This document shows, one piece after another, positions 36,118-46,779 of a DNA stretch of 64,000 nt. How positions within the stretch are numbered: the stretch's first letter is position 1; the number at the start of each line of letters is the position of its first letter. The position numbers and the translations under genes are program-made. Source of the DNA: Rhodotorula mucilaginosa (Eukaryota; Basidiomycota; Microbotryomycetes; Sporidiobolales; Sporidiobolaceae); assembly GCA_034406715.1 (NCBI GenBank), contig CP137880.1, forward strand, positions 124,001-188,000. Direction: 5' to 3'. The notes under the pieces were generated by a model. It did no database searches, was not told the origin of the DNA, and saw only the letters and a program-made list of their open reading frames with translations.

Positions 36118-38498
36118 ATGGCTCTATCTGGTGGAAGACCCGACCTTTGGCTCTCGGAAGACCGCCGCAGTGCACGCTTCGTGAAGCTCCTTTTGTGCCT
36201 TGCCCTGTTGGGGTCAACCACAGCCTCGTCGACCCTCGAGGCGCGGTATGACCACGCTGCGCTCCCGAGTGGCGCCGGCCACGAGGGAGTAGGAGCTGGA
36301 GCGTCGACAAAGGGATACGCCTGGCTCATCGTCGTTCACGGTTCGGCCGCATCAGTCCTTCCTTTTCTCGTATCGGGCATAGAGCTGATCTTCCGCACTC
36401 TACAGGCATTCTGGGCTTCTTGGCACTCCAAGTCATTGCCCCTCTCGCGGTCGTCATCGCCGCCGTCGGACGCAGTTGGCCGAACAACCTCTGGTTCCGG
36501 ATGCACTGGAAGATGCAAGCCTACGGAAGCTGGCCAGTCCTGGTCCGTTCTTTTCCATGTCTCTATCTCGCCCATGTACTATGCTGACTGCTGATCTGAA
36601 CAGCTTCTAGCCGTCACGTTCGCTTTCATTGCGTCCACCGTCGGGCGTAGAGAGCGAGGTCTCCTCGAGCCGGAACCACTCGACCTTCACCAAGTCGGTT
36701 TCCCTCTGTTCGACTCGCACCCGGATGCCAAGAGACTGACACTTCTATGGCAGCAAATGGGCTTCACGCTTCTCGGGCTCGTCGGGCTCCAACTCTTCCT
36801 CGGCTACTACTCTCACGCGCGCGAACGCGCCGTGCAAACGTTCGCCCAAAGCGAGAACCCCGGTGCCGAAAAGCCACCGAAACGGAGGGCTACCAACTGG
36901 TCGCACATCCTTCTGGGAATCGTGATCCTCACGCTGGGAGGGCTACAGATCTCTTGGGGTTTTGATGAGTACGAGAAGCGCCTCGGGAGGGAAGTCCCCA
37001 TGTGGATCCAGATTGTACACTTCGCGTGAGTCTCTGGTTCTTGGGAGGCTATACTGTACAATCGATCTGACGACGAACGTACAGTGTTGCCGGCGTCGCT
37101 CCGGTCATCATCACTCCGTTCATCATCGTGCGCGGCTTACTGCGGATGCGTCGCGGGCAGACCTTTGCGCAAGCGTTCTTCGGTCGAGACCAGCCGGAAC
37201 CGTACCAGCCTCCTCGCCGAATGTTCCTGAACACGTCGGACTACCTCGAACAGGCGCAGGCGCTCGGACCGGGAAATGACCCGGAGAAAGATGAAGTCGG
37301 CACCTCTTACGAAAAGGGCCACGGGGCGGATGGTCGTCTCCGAGTCGATAGTCAGGCGTCCAACTGGCCAGGAGCTGCTACTCGTGAAGAGTACGAGCAC
37401 GAGGTCGCTTCGACGGTCGGGCACGGCAGCATCGTCAGCACGGGATACGACGAAGGGTCCCTCTACGATTATGCGGCGTCGAATTCTTCGCCGGTCGTCT
37501 CGCACGCCAGGCGCGTCGTCATCGAAGAAGAAAAGTCGTCACTCTTGTCGTCTGCGGCGCCGATGGGCTCCTCCGGCGGACTTGGCCACGAGAAGGAGCA
37601 ATCGGCGGCGGGTCAGGGAGGAGGAGGAAGACCTTCTCAGATCCCGTACCGCCTGCCCTGTACCTCACCGACTTATCCCCCACCCGCGCCCGCCCAGGTG
37701 TTCGTACCGCCGCCTATGCTTCCACCCATCGAGCCCATCTCATCTCCGCCCGCTCCGCCCCGAACCGCATCTATGGCATCGCGAATCGCGAAGTTCAGCT
37801 CGTTCAGTCCGCGCCTCGCGTTCATGCCCTTCTCGGGGTCGACGCCGGCGGGCATGCCCACTCCGACAGAGACGCCTTCGAATTACTCGTGCAGCGTCGT
37901 CTCGGCAGGGTCGGGCGCGACGACGCTCTTCGTCTATGAGGAGCCGGCCCAAGCGTCAGCGGTGTTCGTCCCTTCTCCGCCGCCTGTTCCGCCTCGTCCG
38001 ACGGCCTATACTCCCGGCAGTTCCATAGCGACGGATCTCGCCGTCGAAGACGACTCGGTGGCCCCGCGAAAGGACATCACCCCGACCTTGACCAGAGCGG
38101 TCAGCTCGGCCGCGCAGATCGAAGACGCCGACGCCGACGCTGCCGATGGTACTCAGTCGCCGGCGAGCGTCATCGAGTTGGCGCAACAACCAAAGCTGCA
38201 GCTCGAGTTGACCAATCCGGACCCGCCGAGTGACCAGGAGGACGGCGCCGTCACGGCCAAGTCACCGTTCGCGGACGATAGCGAGTCTCTGCGCTTGATG
38301 GACGAGCTAGAGCGGGAGCTGACCATCTCGACCACGAGAAGCGGGCGCCGTGCGAGAGCCGATGCGTCGCCTGAGGCGGGCGATGACACCGCCGACGCTG
38401 CTGTACCGGCAGAAGTGGCGGAAGAGACAGCCTCGACGGACCAAGCGACTGCTCTCGCTCGCGAGCAGAGCGGCAAATGGCTAGCAGGAGGTAAATGA
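36118..38498 (+). CDS. Cytochrome b561-like membrane protein with long cytoplasmic tail
   Basis: Predicted 711 residues. Exons: 36118..36340, 36406..36542, 36604..36693, 36754..37025 and 37085..38498. A signal-like segment (KLLLCLALLGSTTAS) is followed by five hydrophobic helices of the cytochrome b561/ferric-reductase type. Candidate heme His residues lie in VVHGILGFLALQ, FRMHWKMQAYG and DLHQQMGFTLLG. The helices are followed by PFIIVRGLLRMRRG. The rest, about 460 residues, is a disordered Ser/Pro/Glu-rich tail. Removing the 60-bp third intron gives DLHQQMG, which fits the family; it is also free of stops, so retention would add 20 residues. The family moves electrons across membranes, for example in iron or ascorbate reduction. 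No DOMON domain is present. The role of the tail is unknown. Confidence 0.72.
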
Positions 38499-38533
38499 TG
38501 TTGCAACACATGGGGAGGGAATAGCTGTGCAAA

Positions 38534-40916
38534 TCACCGTCGTGCCCGTCCTTTCGAACCACGAGCAAACTGCTTGACTTCGTACAGCAACACCTTGCCG
38601 CGCTGGTTTCCGACTGCGAGCCACTCGCTGCCCTTGGAAAAGTCGACACAGGTGACGTTGTGCAACGGAGTCTGTTGAGTCGGCCAGTTCTGGTAGACGG
38701 AGCATGTCGGGAGATGGACCTGCGAGTCGGAGAGAGAGGTGGAGTCAGCGCTTCGATACAGGCAAAAACCCCGACGAGCAAAAGTACGCACGAGCTTGAG
38801 CTGATCCTTGCTCGTCTTGCTCGCGAGCGCGACGAGTTGCGAGTCGTGGTTGAACCGCATCGTCGTCACGGGCGTGACGAGGTTCTCGATCGCCTTCCGA
38901 GCCTTGCGCTCGGCACCCTGGGCGTACGTGCCACGCGAAGATGCGTCGTACATGTTGACGATACCCGTCGTAGACCTGTGAGCCCGTTTTGAATCAGTCT
39001 CAGGGTGTCGACCAGAGCAAGAGGAGGGGTACGCACCCGACGGCGGTCCAGTTCCCGTCATTGCTCGATTCGAGAGCGCACGAGCCAAAGCCACCCTCGT
39101 CTCGCCACCGGTCGACACATTTCCGGGTTCCCACGTCCCACGCATACACCTCACTATCCTCTCCGAGCGTGAGAAGTTCACGCCCGTCGCGCTGCCACGC
39201 GATGCCCTTGACGGCGACGTTCATCTTGACCTCTCCGATGACTTGACCGCCCCGGCTGACTCCGCTGCTGCTCCAATCGACGAGATGGACGTAGCCGCGC
39301 CTACCGGCGAGAGCGAGTACGTCGCCCGCTCCGGGGGAGAACCGGAACCGTTCCATACCGCCCGAGCCGCCGGTCGATTGCTTGTCGCTGCCGCCCAGAC
39401 CGGCGTTGAGCAGACCGCGAGGTGACCGCAGAGTCTGACCAGTCTGGAGGTCGTACGAGAGGAAGAATGGTCGCGAACCGGTAAGAAGGATGGATGAGCC
39501 GGAGGGGTGGAAGGCGGCGGAGGTGATGGGCAGTTCGGGGAGGTGGAGAGTTTGGAGGAGAGGGTTGTCGGTACCGTCGATCTGGAACAGCCGGAGACGA
39601 CGGTCCGAAGTAGCAGAGAAGAGAACCTGAGCGCGAGGGTGGAAGCCGACCTCGACAATGGCGCCCTAATTGTGCGCAGAAACCGTTCAGTCAGCCCGAG
39701 CGTTGTACGCGAGAAGAAGGGCGCGAACTGTCGCTCACCGATTTCGCCTCGTGCTGATTCGCATCGCGCACCCGGTCGATGTCAATCTCGCCCGGCTCGA
39801 TCTTGCCGCCCTTGACCTTCCGTCCTCCCCTCGTGCCTCCGATGGTCGCCTTGCGGAACAAGTCGTCGACTTCGTCCTTTTCGTCCGCGCTGGCTGCCTC
39901 GTTGTCGGAAGCGTCGGACTCGTCGGACTCGATCAGGAGAGCGGCGTTGCCGCCGTGTTTGGCTTCGGCGGCGCGGCGGCGGAGGATCTTTCGCCGGGCG
40001 TCGACTGCCCACTGAGGTGGCGGGTGCATTTTCTCGAACCTGCGACACCATTGCCGAGCGGGAATAGTCAGTTCGTGCGACCACAAGTCAAGGAACGCCA
40101 TGTCGCAGACTCACTGCCTCCGTAGCCGGTTCTCGTACTCGAGACCGTTGACGACATCCTCGTCCTCTCCGTCCCGAAGTTTCCTCAACCGCTTCTGTCC
40201 CAACAAACTGATCTGCAAGTGCTCGTCCGCCGGGTCGAACCAAGCTGCCTGTCGCAAGTTCCGAGAACGCAGGACGGGCTTCTTCTGCTGTTCCCGCTGG
40301 CGGGCGAGAGCGCCTTCGTTGTCGGATTCGAGATCGTCTTCCGAGCTGCCGTCCTCGCCCAGTTCGGCGTCGTCGGAGCCCTCGTCGAGCTCGTCGCCAA
40401 GGGCAGTAGAAGTAGAAGCAGTCGGCGGAACGTCGACAAAGAAGAGCTGCGGGAGAGAAAGCAAGTCAGCCGGAGCGGAACGGCGCAGAGGGGTCACAGG
40501 TCAAAACGCACATTGTCGTCCCTCAACCGCTCGAGTCCAGTCTCTTCGTCGTCGTCCTCGTCTAGATCATCTTGTTCATAATCGACCTCGTCGTCCGAGC
40601 CTGCGCCTGCCACCGCTCTTCGCTTCACCTCGTCGGCAGCCAACGCTCCACCGTACACATCGGCGTCTCTCGTCCCCGCCCTCCGACCAAAGACGGCCTC
40701 CTCCAACTCGAGCTCTGTCTCGTCTTTGGCATGCGCCTTGGCATGCTGAGCGAGTAGCGACGTCGCCCCGAGCGCTTGCTCTCCTTCGTCTTGCTGCTGC
40801 TGCTGCCCGTCCTCGCTCTTCCGCCCCTTGAGTTTCCGGTTCGTGCGAGGTTTCTTGGACTTGCGTGGCTGTTGCTGTTCTTGCTGCTGCTCGCTAGCTC
40901 GCTTAGCCTGCGCCAT
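38534..40916 (-). CDS. UTP18: U3 snoRNP protein Utp18 (WD40)
   Basis: Predicted 678-residue component of the small-subunit processome, needed for 18S rRNA maturation in the nucleolus. Exons: 40916..40512, 40446..40115, 40039..39739, 39665..39037, 38975..38792 and 38719..38534. The N-terminal half is highly charged (Gln/Lys-rich then acidic), with AWFDPADEHLQISLLG, as in Utp18. The C-terminal half holds WD40 repeats: VEVGFHPRAQVLFSATSDRR, SAAFHPSGSSILLTGSR, GKVLLYEVKQF at the end, and the typical TTGIVNMYD and CVDFSKGSEWLAVGNQRG. The last helix ends in basic residues (GSKGRARR). Its stop lies only 35 bp from the stop of the convergent b561-like gene. Confidence 0.93.
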
Positions 40917-41382
40917 GGCTTGAGCGATCTGGTGTACGACTCTTGATCTCTCTCGTGAGCGAGCTTTCAGACGCCAGAATCGGGTGGCGGTGCAAAGCCT
41001 CCCCTCAGTCACCTCCCGTACCTGTGTTCAGCGACTCTCCTAGCCAAGTCCTATGCTACGGTGGGCAGAGGCATGAGAAGGAAATTATTACAGACAGACT
41101 CGGGCAGGGCGGGTTAGAATAGTAGGGCGATTGAGGGGAAGTCAAAGGCAGAGCTGGTGTTACAAACGACGTTCGAGGCGCGCCTGAGCGAACGGGGGCA
41201 AAGAGGCGCGCGTGCGAGGTCAGACGGCAGGAAGGGCGGATGCCTGTAGTATGGGAGCGAGAGAGGGGCAAGGCGAAGAGGGTAGACAACAGCCTGCGCG
41301 CGAAGGCTGCCCCTCGGAGCAGGCAGACGGGTGAAGACAACATGGGGGACGGATTCGGGAATCGGACGACAAGGTGCTCCTC
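40917..41382. other. Intergenic: UTP18 promoter and YPT7 3' flank
   Basis: About 470 bp. UTP18 starts at 40916 and YPT7 ends at 41383, both on the minus strand. The stretch near 41050-41130 is A/T-richer. No coding sequence is supported. Confidence 0.45.
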
Positions 41383-42350
41383 TCAGCAGCTGCAACCGTA
41401 CGAGCTGCCTTCGTTCGCGGCGTTGATTCGGATCGGGTCGGGGTAGTCGTCGAGGCTGCAAAGAGTCTCTCTCGTCAGCACCCAAGGACCCGAGACCTCG
41501 CACGAGCACGCTCGAAAAAGGGACACATAGACACGTACATATCAGCATTCCCTTCTTGCTGCAACGCATTCCTGCACGCAGCCTTGAACGCCTCCTCGAC
41601 GTTGGTCGCCTCCTTGGCCGACGTCTCAAAGTACGGAATGTTGCCCTTTTGTTGGCACCACGTCAGGGCCCGCTTCTGCGAGACCATGCGCTTCGACTCG
41701 TCCATGTCGATCTTGTTGCCGAGGACGATGAAGGGGAAGTTTTCCGGATCGCGCGGCGAGGCCTGTGCGGCGGCGTACGAGTAGGGCGGCGGTCAGTTCT
41801 ACTTTTCCCGGCGGCAGAGCTCCCTAGATGCGAACAGAGGCGTTCTTACCTGGATGAGGAACTCGTCCCTCCAGCTGTCGAGGGTCTCGAAGCTCTTTGC
41901 CGAGTTGACATCAAACACGAGAACGCAGCAGTCGGCGCCGCGGTAGAAGGCGACGCCGAGGCTCTGGAAGCGTTCCTGGCCGGCCGTGTCCCAGAGTTGC
42001 ATCGTGACGAGCCGGTCGTCGACCATGACTTCCTTGGTGAGAAAGTCGGCGCCGATCGTCGCCTTGTACTGGTTGCTGAACCGCTTGTTGACGTGCTGGT
42101 TCATCAGAGACGTCTTGCCGACGCTGTGCGGACGCGCGAGTACGATCAGCGTCCGTCGACCATACGCTTACGAGTACGAGGGACGGGCGCGTCAGAAATC
42201 GAGTACAAGCCACGCACCCAGAGTCTCCGAGAATGATGACCTGGTGTTCGAAGGGGATGCGCAGGAGGAGCAAGTCAGCAACCCCTGTCGCGCACGGGTG
42301 AGTCAAGGGAAGAGTCGCACCTTGAGAAGGACCTTTCGCCTAGAAGCCAT
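41383..42350 (-). CDS. YPT7: Rab7-type small GTPase Ypt7
   Basis: Predicted 207 residues, the size of yeast Ypt7. Rab7 directs late endosome and vacuole fusion with the HOPS complex. Exons: 42350..42321, 42240..42218, 42123..41850, 41762..41539 and 41455..41383. All GTPase boxes are intact: P-loop GDSGVGKTSL (split by intron 2), switch [29 protein letters not shown] and ETSAKEA. The C-terminus is a CSC prenylation signal (SSYGCSC), as in Rab7. Exon 2 is only 23 nt. The stop lies right after the CSC codons, so membrane anchoring should be normal. Confidence 0.95.
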
Positions 42351-42835
42351 CTTGCAGCGTAGTATGCCCGAGAGGTCGAGAGGGTCGAAGGGCAGGAGGT
42401 GGGGGAGGTCCGGTCGCGGACAGGCGGCGAGGGTGGCGGTGGCGAGGCTGGCGACTTGGATTGCGCGTAGCTGCGCACGTGTAGCTAGTCGACCTGCAAG
42501 CGGTTCTGCGAGGGTGAAGCTGATGGACGAGTCTAGCCGGTGTCGCTGCAGTCAAGTCGTCACCTGCCCGCGTGCAAGTCGACATCCCTTCGTCTGTCCC
42601 TCCTCCAAGTCCAGATCCAGCTACAGCGTACGTTCAACTATGCAATAGCTTGAATTGTTCAAGTCACTCCGACCTAGCAGGAGGTGTATGAAGGATGGCG
42701 AGCGAAAAGAAACGAGGCGGTGCAGGTTGAGCGGACGAGCTGAGCCAACTCGACTTTTCCACGCGCTCATCTGTCGCTATAGCGCAAGCTCTATCCGCTC
42801 TTACAGTCCCCTCGGAGCACCCGCGAGCCAGAACA
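42351..42835. promoter_or_regulatory. Divergent promoter region of YPT7 and PNO1
   Basis: A 485-bp gap between divergent starts at 42350 and 42836. No coding sequence is evident. The bases before the PNO1 start read GCCAGAACA, a favourable context with A at -3. Confidence 0.5.
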
Positions 42836-44048
42836 ATGCAGTCGGACGAGTTCCTGCCCGCTTCGGCCACCTCGGCAAAGGCGAAAAAGCTCGCAAAGCT
42901 TCAAGCCAATCGACCTCCCGCCGCGTCCTCGTCGACTACCAAGTCAAAGAGCAAGGGAAAGGGCAAGGCGAAGCAGCAAGCGACTGGCGCCGCCGCCGAG
43001 CCGGCTCACTTGCTGAGCACGCAGCCGGGAGGAGCAGCGGCGGCGGTGGATGAGGCGATGGACGACATTGAGCGGTTGCCGCTCGACGCTGGAGTCGCAC
43101 CGAGGACGACTGTCGGGACTGCACAGGCAGGAGACGCCGACGCTGCGATGAACGCCGGCGGAAACGGGGACGACGACGACGACGACGCGGTCATGATCGA
43201 CCCTTCCCAACTCCCGACCCCCGTCGTGCGGACTCCGATCGCCCAACTCGAAGCAGCGGCAGCCGCGTCCGGTGGAGACCCCAACACGCTCTCGTTCGGC
43301 GCCATCACGCAGCACAACGCGTCCGGGTTGACGCAGCGACGAAAGATCAGCATCCCGCCGCACCGCATGACCCCGCTCAAGCGAGACTGGATCAAGATCT
43401 ACACCCCGCTCGTCGAGGAATGCGGACTCCAAGTGCGCATGAACGTCGCCAAGCGCCAGGTCGAGATGAAGGTGCGCCTTCTTCGCTTTTCACGGTGTCG
43501 CCCTCCGCGGCGGAAAACAACGCGCGAGTTCTGACTTTGTCCCGTATTCCGTCTACGCGCGCGCTCTTCCTGCAGACTTCCAAGCACACTCCTCACCCTT
43601 CTGCTCTCACCCGCGCCTCCGACTTCCTCGGCGCTTACTGCCTCGGATTCGCCGTCGAAGACGCCATCGCCATGCTCCGGCTAGAGGAGCTCTACATCGT
43701 CAGTCCGCGTCTGATTCCTTTTTTCTATCGTCCTTCTCTAACCTGACACCTCCTGTATGCGTCCTGTAGGAATCCTTCGAGATCAAAGACGTCAAGACCC
43801 TGCACGGCGACCACCTCTCGCGCGCGATTGGTCGTCTCGCCGGCCACGAAGGCAAGACCCGCTTCGTGATCGAGAACGCCTCGCGGACTCGGATCGTCCT
43901 CGCCGACACCAAGATTCACATCCTCGGCACGTTCAGCAACATCAAGGTCGCGCGGGATTCCATCTCGGCGTTGATTTTGGGTTCGCCCGCGGGCAAGGTC
44001 ATGGGCAACTTGCGCATCTATGCGAGTCGCCAGCGCAGCCGGATGTGA
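42836..44048 (+). CDS. PNO1: KH-domain ribosome assembly factor Pno1/Dim2
   Basis: Predicted 345 residues. Pno1 (Dim2) binds the 3' end of the 20S pre-rRNA near the Nob1 cleavage site and is needed for 40S maturation. Exons: 42836..43471, 43576..43698 and 43770..44048. The N-terminal 150 residues are low complexity (Ala/Lys/Asp-rich). The conserved core starts at [18 protein letters not shown] and includes [54 protein letters not shown] and the KH2 stretch [14 protein letters not shown]-like (here [18 protein letters not shown]). The end is SRQRSRM. It is neighboured by UTP18, another small-subunit assembly gene, with YPT7 between them. Confidence 0.95.
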
Positions 44049-44411
44049 TCGGAGTGGCATTTTCCCCTCGTATCCGCGTCTCGCCGCCACGTTCCGTCTG
44101 CTTCTTCCTTCCTTCTGAGTTTGGACTCTGTTCTCCAGGTTTCGATAGACCGGGTGTTCTCGTAGTGTTGTAGGGTTCTCTTCTCCGTTCTTCTGTATAG
44201 TATGTTGCAGAGCCATTTCTCTTCCGCTCGTTGTGCGCTTTCCGGCTTCGCCATCGAAAAGGGCTCCAGGATGGTTTGCTTTTCTTCGATTTGCATTACA
44301 CTTTCCGTTATCTGCTTGCATACGAGGGTCCGCATTCTGCACTGCTTGTTTCAACTTCAAACTGCTACATACACCTGAACCCAAGCTCGCAGTCACATCC
44401 AAAAGGCGGTT
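44049..44411. other. Convergent 3' region between PNO1 and the dioxygenase gene
   Basis: About 360 bp with no coding signal. T-rich sequence downstream of the PNO1 stop fits 3' UTRs. Both flanking genes end here. Confidence 0.5.
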
Positions 44412-46113
44412 TCAAGCGCTAACCTCGGCCTTGCGCGCTTCCCACTCGCGACGGCCGATACTGGCCGGGTCAAAGTACGGAGTCTCGCCGACGACGACGG
44501 CGCGGTCTCCTTGACGGTCGGCGTTACCAAAGTCGAAAGTCGCGAGGTGGTTGACGACCTGTTGCAATGATTTTTGGGGGGCGAGACGATCAGCCTTCAA
44601 TTCGTGCTGCGAATGCGAGCACCTGGGAGGGGGCGGAATGCAGGGCTCACAGAGTTGTTCCAGATGGCAACGTCGTACTTGTTCCACTTGTACTTGACGT
44701 GGTCCTCTGCGATCGGCGAAAGAAGGTCAGCACGAACGTCCTTCCGTCCTCTCGCCACCGTGGTCCAGGAGAGCGGTTGAAAGGAAGGGATATAGGCACA
44801 CTCACCGTGGTTCTCGATCTGAACGCGGAAGAGATAGTCGAGCACGCTGCGGCTCTCCTCCTCGGAGAGCTCATTGATCCGCTTCGTAAAAGTCGGATTG
44901 ACGTAGATCGCGCGCAAGCCGGTGACGGGGTTGGTGCTGTTCGCGCAAGTTGGCCGAGCAATGCCATACGTCAGTCACAAAGATGCGGATATGAATGTAA
45001 AACTCCTGGCTTGCGTACCGAATGACGGGGTGCGAAGCCTGGAACGCGCCACCGGCGTTGAGCGGGCTCCCTCGGGGCTCGGTGCGAAGCTTGTACCCGT
45101 TCTGCGCCGCTTGTTGACGGAAGCGGTCCGCGTCGTTAAGAGCCGTCAGACCCTCGAGGAACTTCTTATAGCGCGGGGTGAGGCGATCGTAGGTGTTGTA
45201 GTTGGAAGACCAAAGAGTGCTGCGAGACATCCCCGTCCATCCGCTTTTGTCAGCGTCCCAGCGTCAGCTGAACCTTGGGGCTCCCGGTGCATGTGGTGTC
45301 TACTTACTCGCCTCCGGATTTAGGGATGGTGTGCTGCGAGTGACGGAAGAGGAAACGAGTCAGCATCTCAGAAAGAAAGAAAAACGCCAACTCGGATAAA
45401 AAGCCACGCACCATCTGCAGGATCGTGAAGAGCGCAGGCCTAACCTCAAAACTTATGTCGGAGTGGTATGCCCTACTGCTAAACCCCTCGTTCTGGAACG
45501 AGATCTGGCGGCCCTCGGCGTCGGCTTTGGCGTCAATCTTGCCCAGCGGAAGGCCCGTTTCGGTGAGTTTTTGCGTCGGGTGGCTGCAACATGGCTGGTA
45601 AGCTCATTTTGCGTACTCAGTATAGTATAGGGTGTGCTTACATGTGCAGAGTAGAGTCCTCCGGCTTTCCAGCGAGCTCGCCGAGCCGCAGAGCGAGAAG
45701 TCCGATGTCCTCCTTCTTGAGGTCGTGCTGGTCCTGGAAAAAGACGACGCCGCGGTACGAGACTATAGATGACTAGAGATTAGTATACGCTACGGAGGGA
45801 GGTAAGAGGGTGGAAGAACTGCTATAGACGTACTGAGGATGGCGAGGTCGCGCAAAAACGCGTCGCCTTCTTCCTTCGGCAAAGCCAAAATTTCCTTCAA
45901 CCGTACGCCGGCGTCGAACCGTTCTCCGAGGGCCGGAGTAAGCTCCTCGCGCGGGTACTGCGACTCGTTGAGCGCTCCGGAGAATTGTAGAGGCTTGACT
46001 TGCAATTCGCCGTTGAAAAGCGAAGTCGAAGCCTTCTTTGCGGTCTTGTCTTCCTGACCACGGAGCGACAGCGATTCGAGCGGCTGAGTGATAGTTTGAG
46101 CGACGGAAGGCAT
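44412..46113 (-). CDS. TauD/TfdA-type 2-oxoglutarate-dependent dioxygenase
   Basis: Predicted 377 residues in eight exons: 46113..45834, 45762..45642, 45583..45412, 45333..45308, 45219..45019, 44936..44806, 44706..44651 and 44558..44412. The family oxidises sulfonates such as taurine, or similar substrates, using Fe(II) and 2-oxoglutarate. Visible signatures are RGVVFFQDQHDL, the iron-binding H-x-D in YHSDISFE, SNYNTYDRLTPRYKKFLEGL, HPVIRTNPVTGLRAIYVN, WNKYDVAIWNNSV and a C-terminal VVVGETPYFDP. The arrangement resembles fungal Jlp1-like sulfonate dioxygenases. It has no signal peptide and should be cytosolic. It diverges from the Zn2Cys6 factor gene across 670 bp, which suggests that this factor could regulate it. 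Confidence 0.87.
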
Positions 46114-46779
46114 ATTTGACTATGCAGGTGAGCAAAAAGCGATTGTCGGGTGGAGAAGGGAGAGAGAAGCAAAAGTCGAAGCGTGGCGTCGGTGTGCCAG
46201 TCGTCTGTATGTCGTGCGAACCGGCTGCCGGCCGGCGCGGCAGCCGAAGGGCGCTTTTCTTGGAGCTTGCGCAACTTTTGAGCACATGCAGCACGCCAGC
46301 TTTTAGAGAGGATGGCGCAAGAGGGAACATGTCGTGCTCGCTGCTGCGGAGTGGGACGCCACTTGTCCGGACTCCGCCTATGACCGCGGAGATGAGTGAG
46401 TCGTTTGTTGCACCTTTACTGAGCCTCAGCCCAAGCCTACTGGGCACTTTAGAATGTACAAGAGACGCCAATCATTGAAAGCTAAGGAGGCAGGGAGCAC
46501 TCCCTTCTTCTTACGAAGTGCCCCCTGTGCGCTCGGAGCGACTCGCTTCCGCGCCTGCCGAGATTTGATCGCCGCCTGCAACTTCTGCGCGCTGCTGCTG
46601 CTCGCGGGGAACCAGACGCCGGACGACTTGACTGCAGCTGGTTCAGCCCTTGCGAACCCTGCGCTGCTGCTGGAGACAAAGACGCCTTCCCGCAACAGCT
46701 TCGAGCCTGTCTATCCGCTCCCGAACATCGTCTGTCCGAGTGAGGCCGTCCCGTCGCTAAGCTGAAACTGGGGACAGCG
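46114..46779. promoter_or_regulatory. Divergent promoter between the dioxygenase and the Zn2Cys6 factor
   Basis: A 666-bp gap between starts at 46113 and 46780. Zn2Cys6 proteins often bind CGG half-sites and may act on a neighbouring promoter. I could not assign a clear inverted CGG pair by eye. Short open frames here are not convincing. Confidence 0.5.

Noticed and set aside
36694-36753. Reading the third b561 intron as coding sequence
   Set aside because: The 60 bp is free of stops, but removing it gives DLHQQMG, which fits the heme-binding helix. It also has a CTGAC-type site and a CAG end. Intron retention remains possible.
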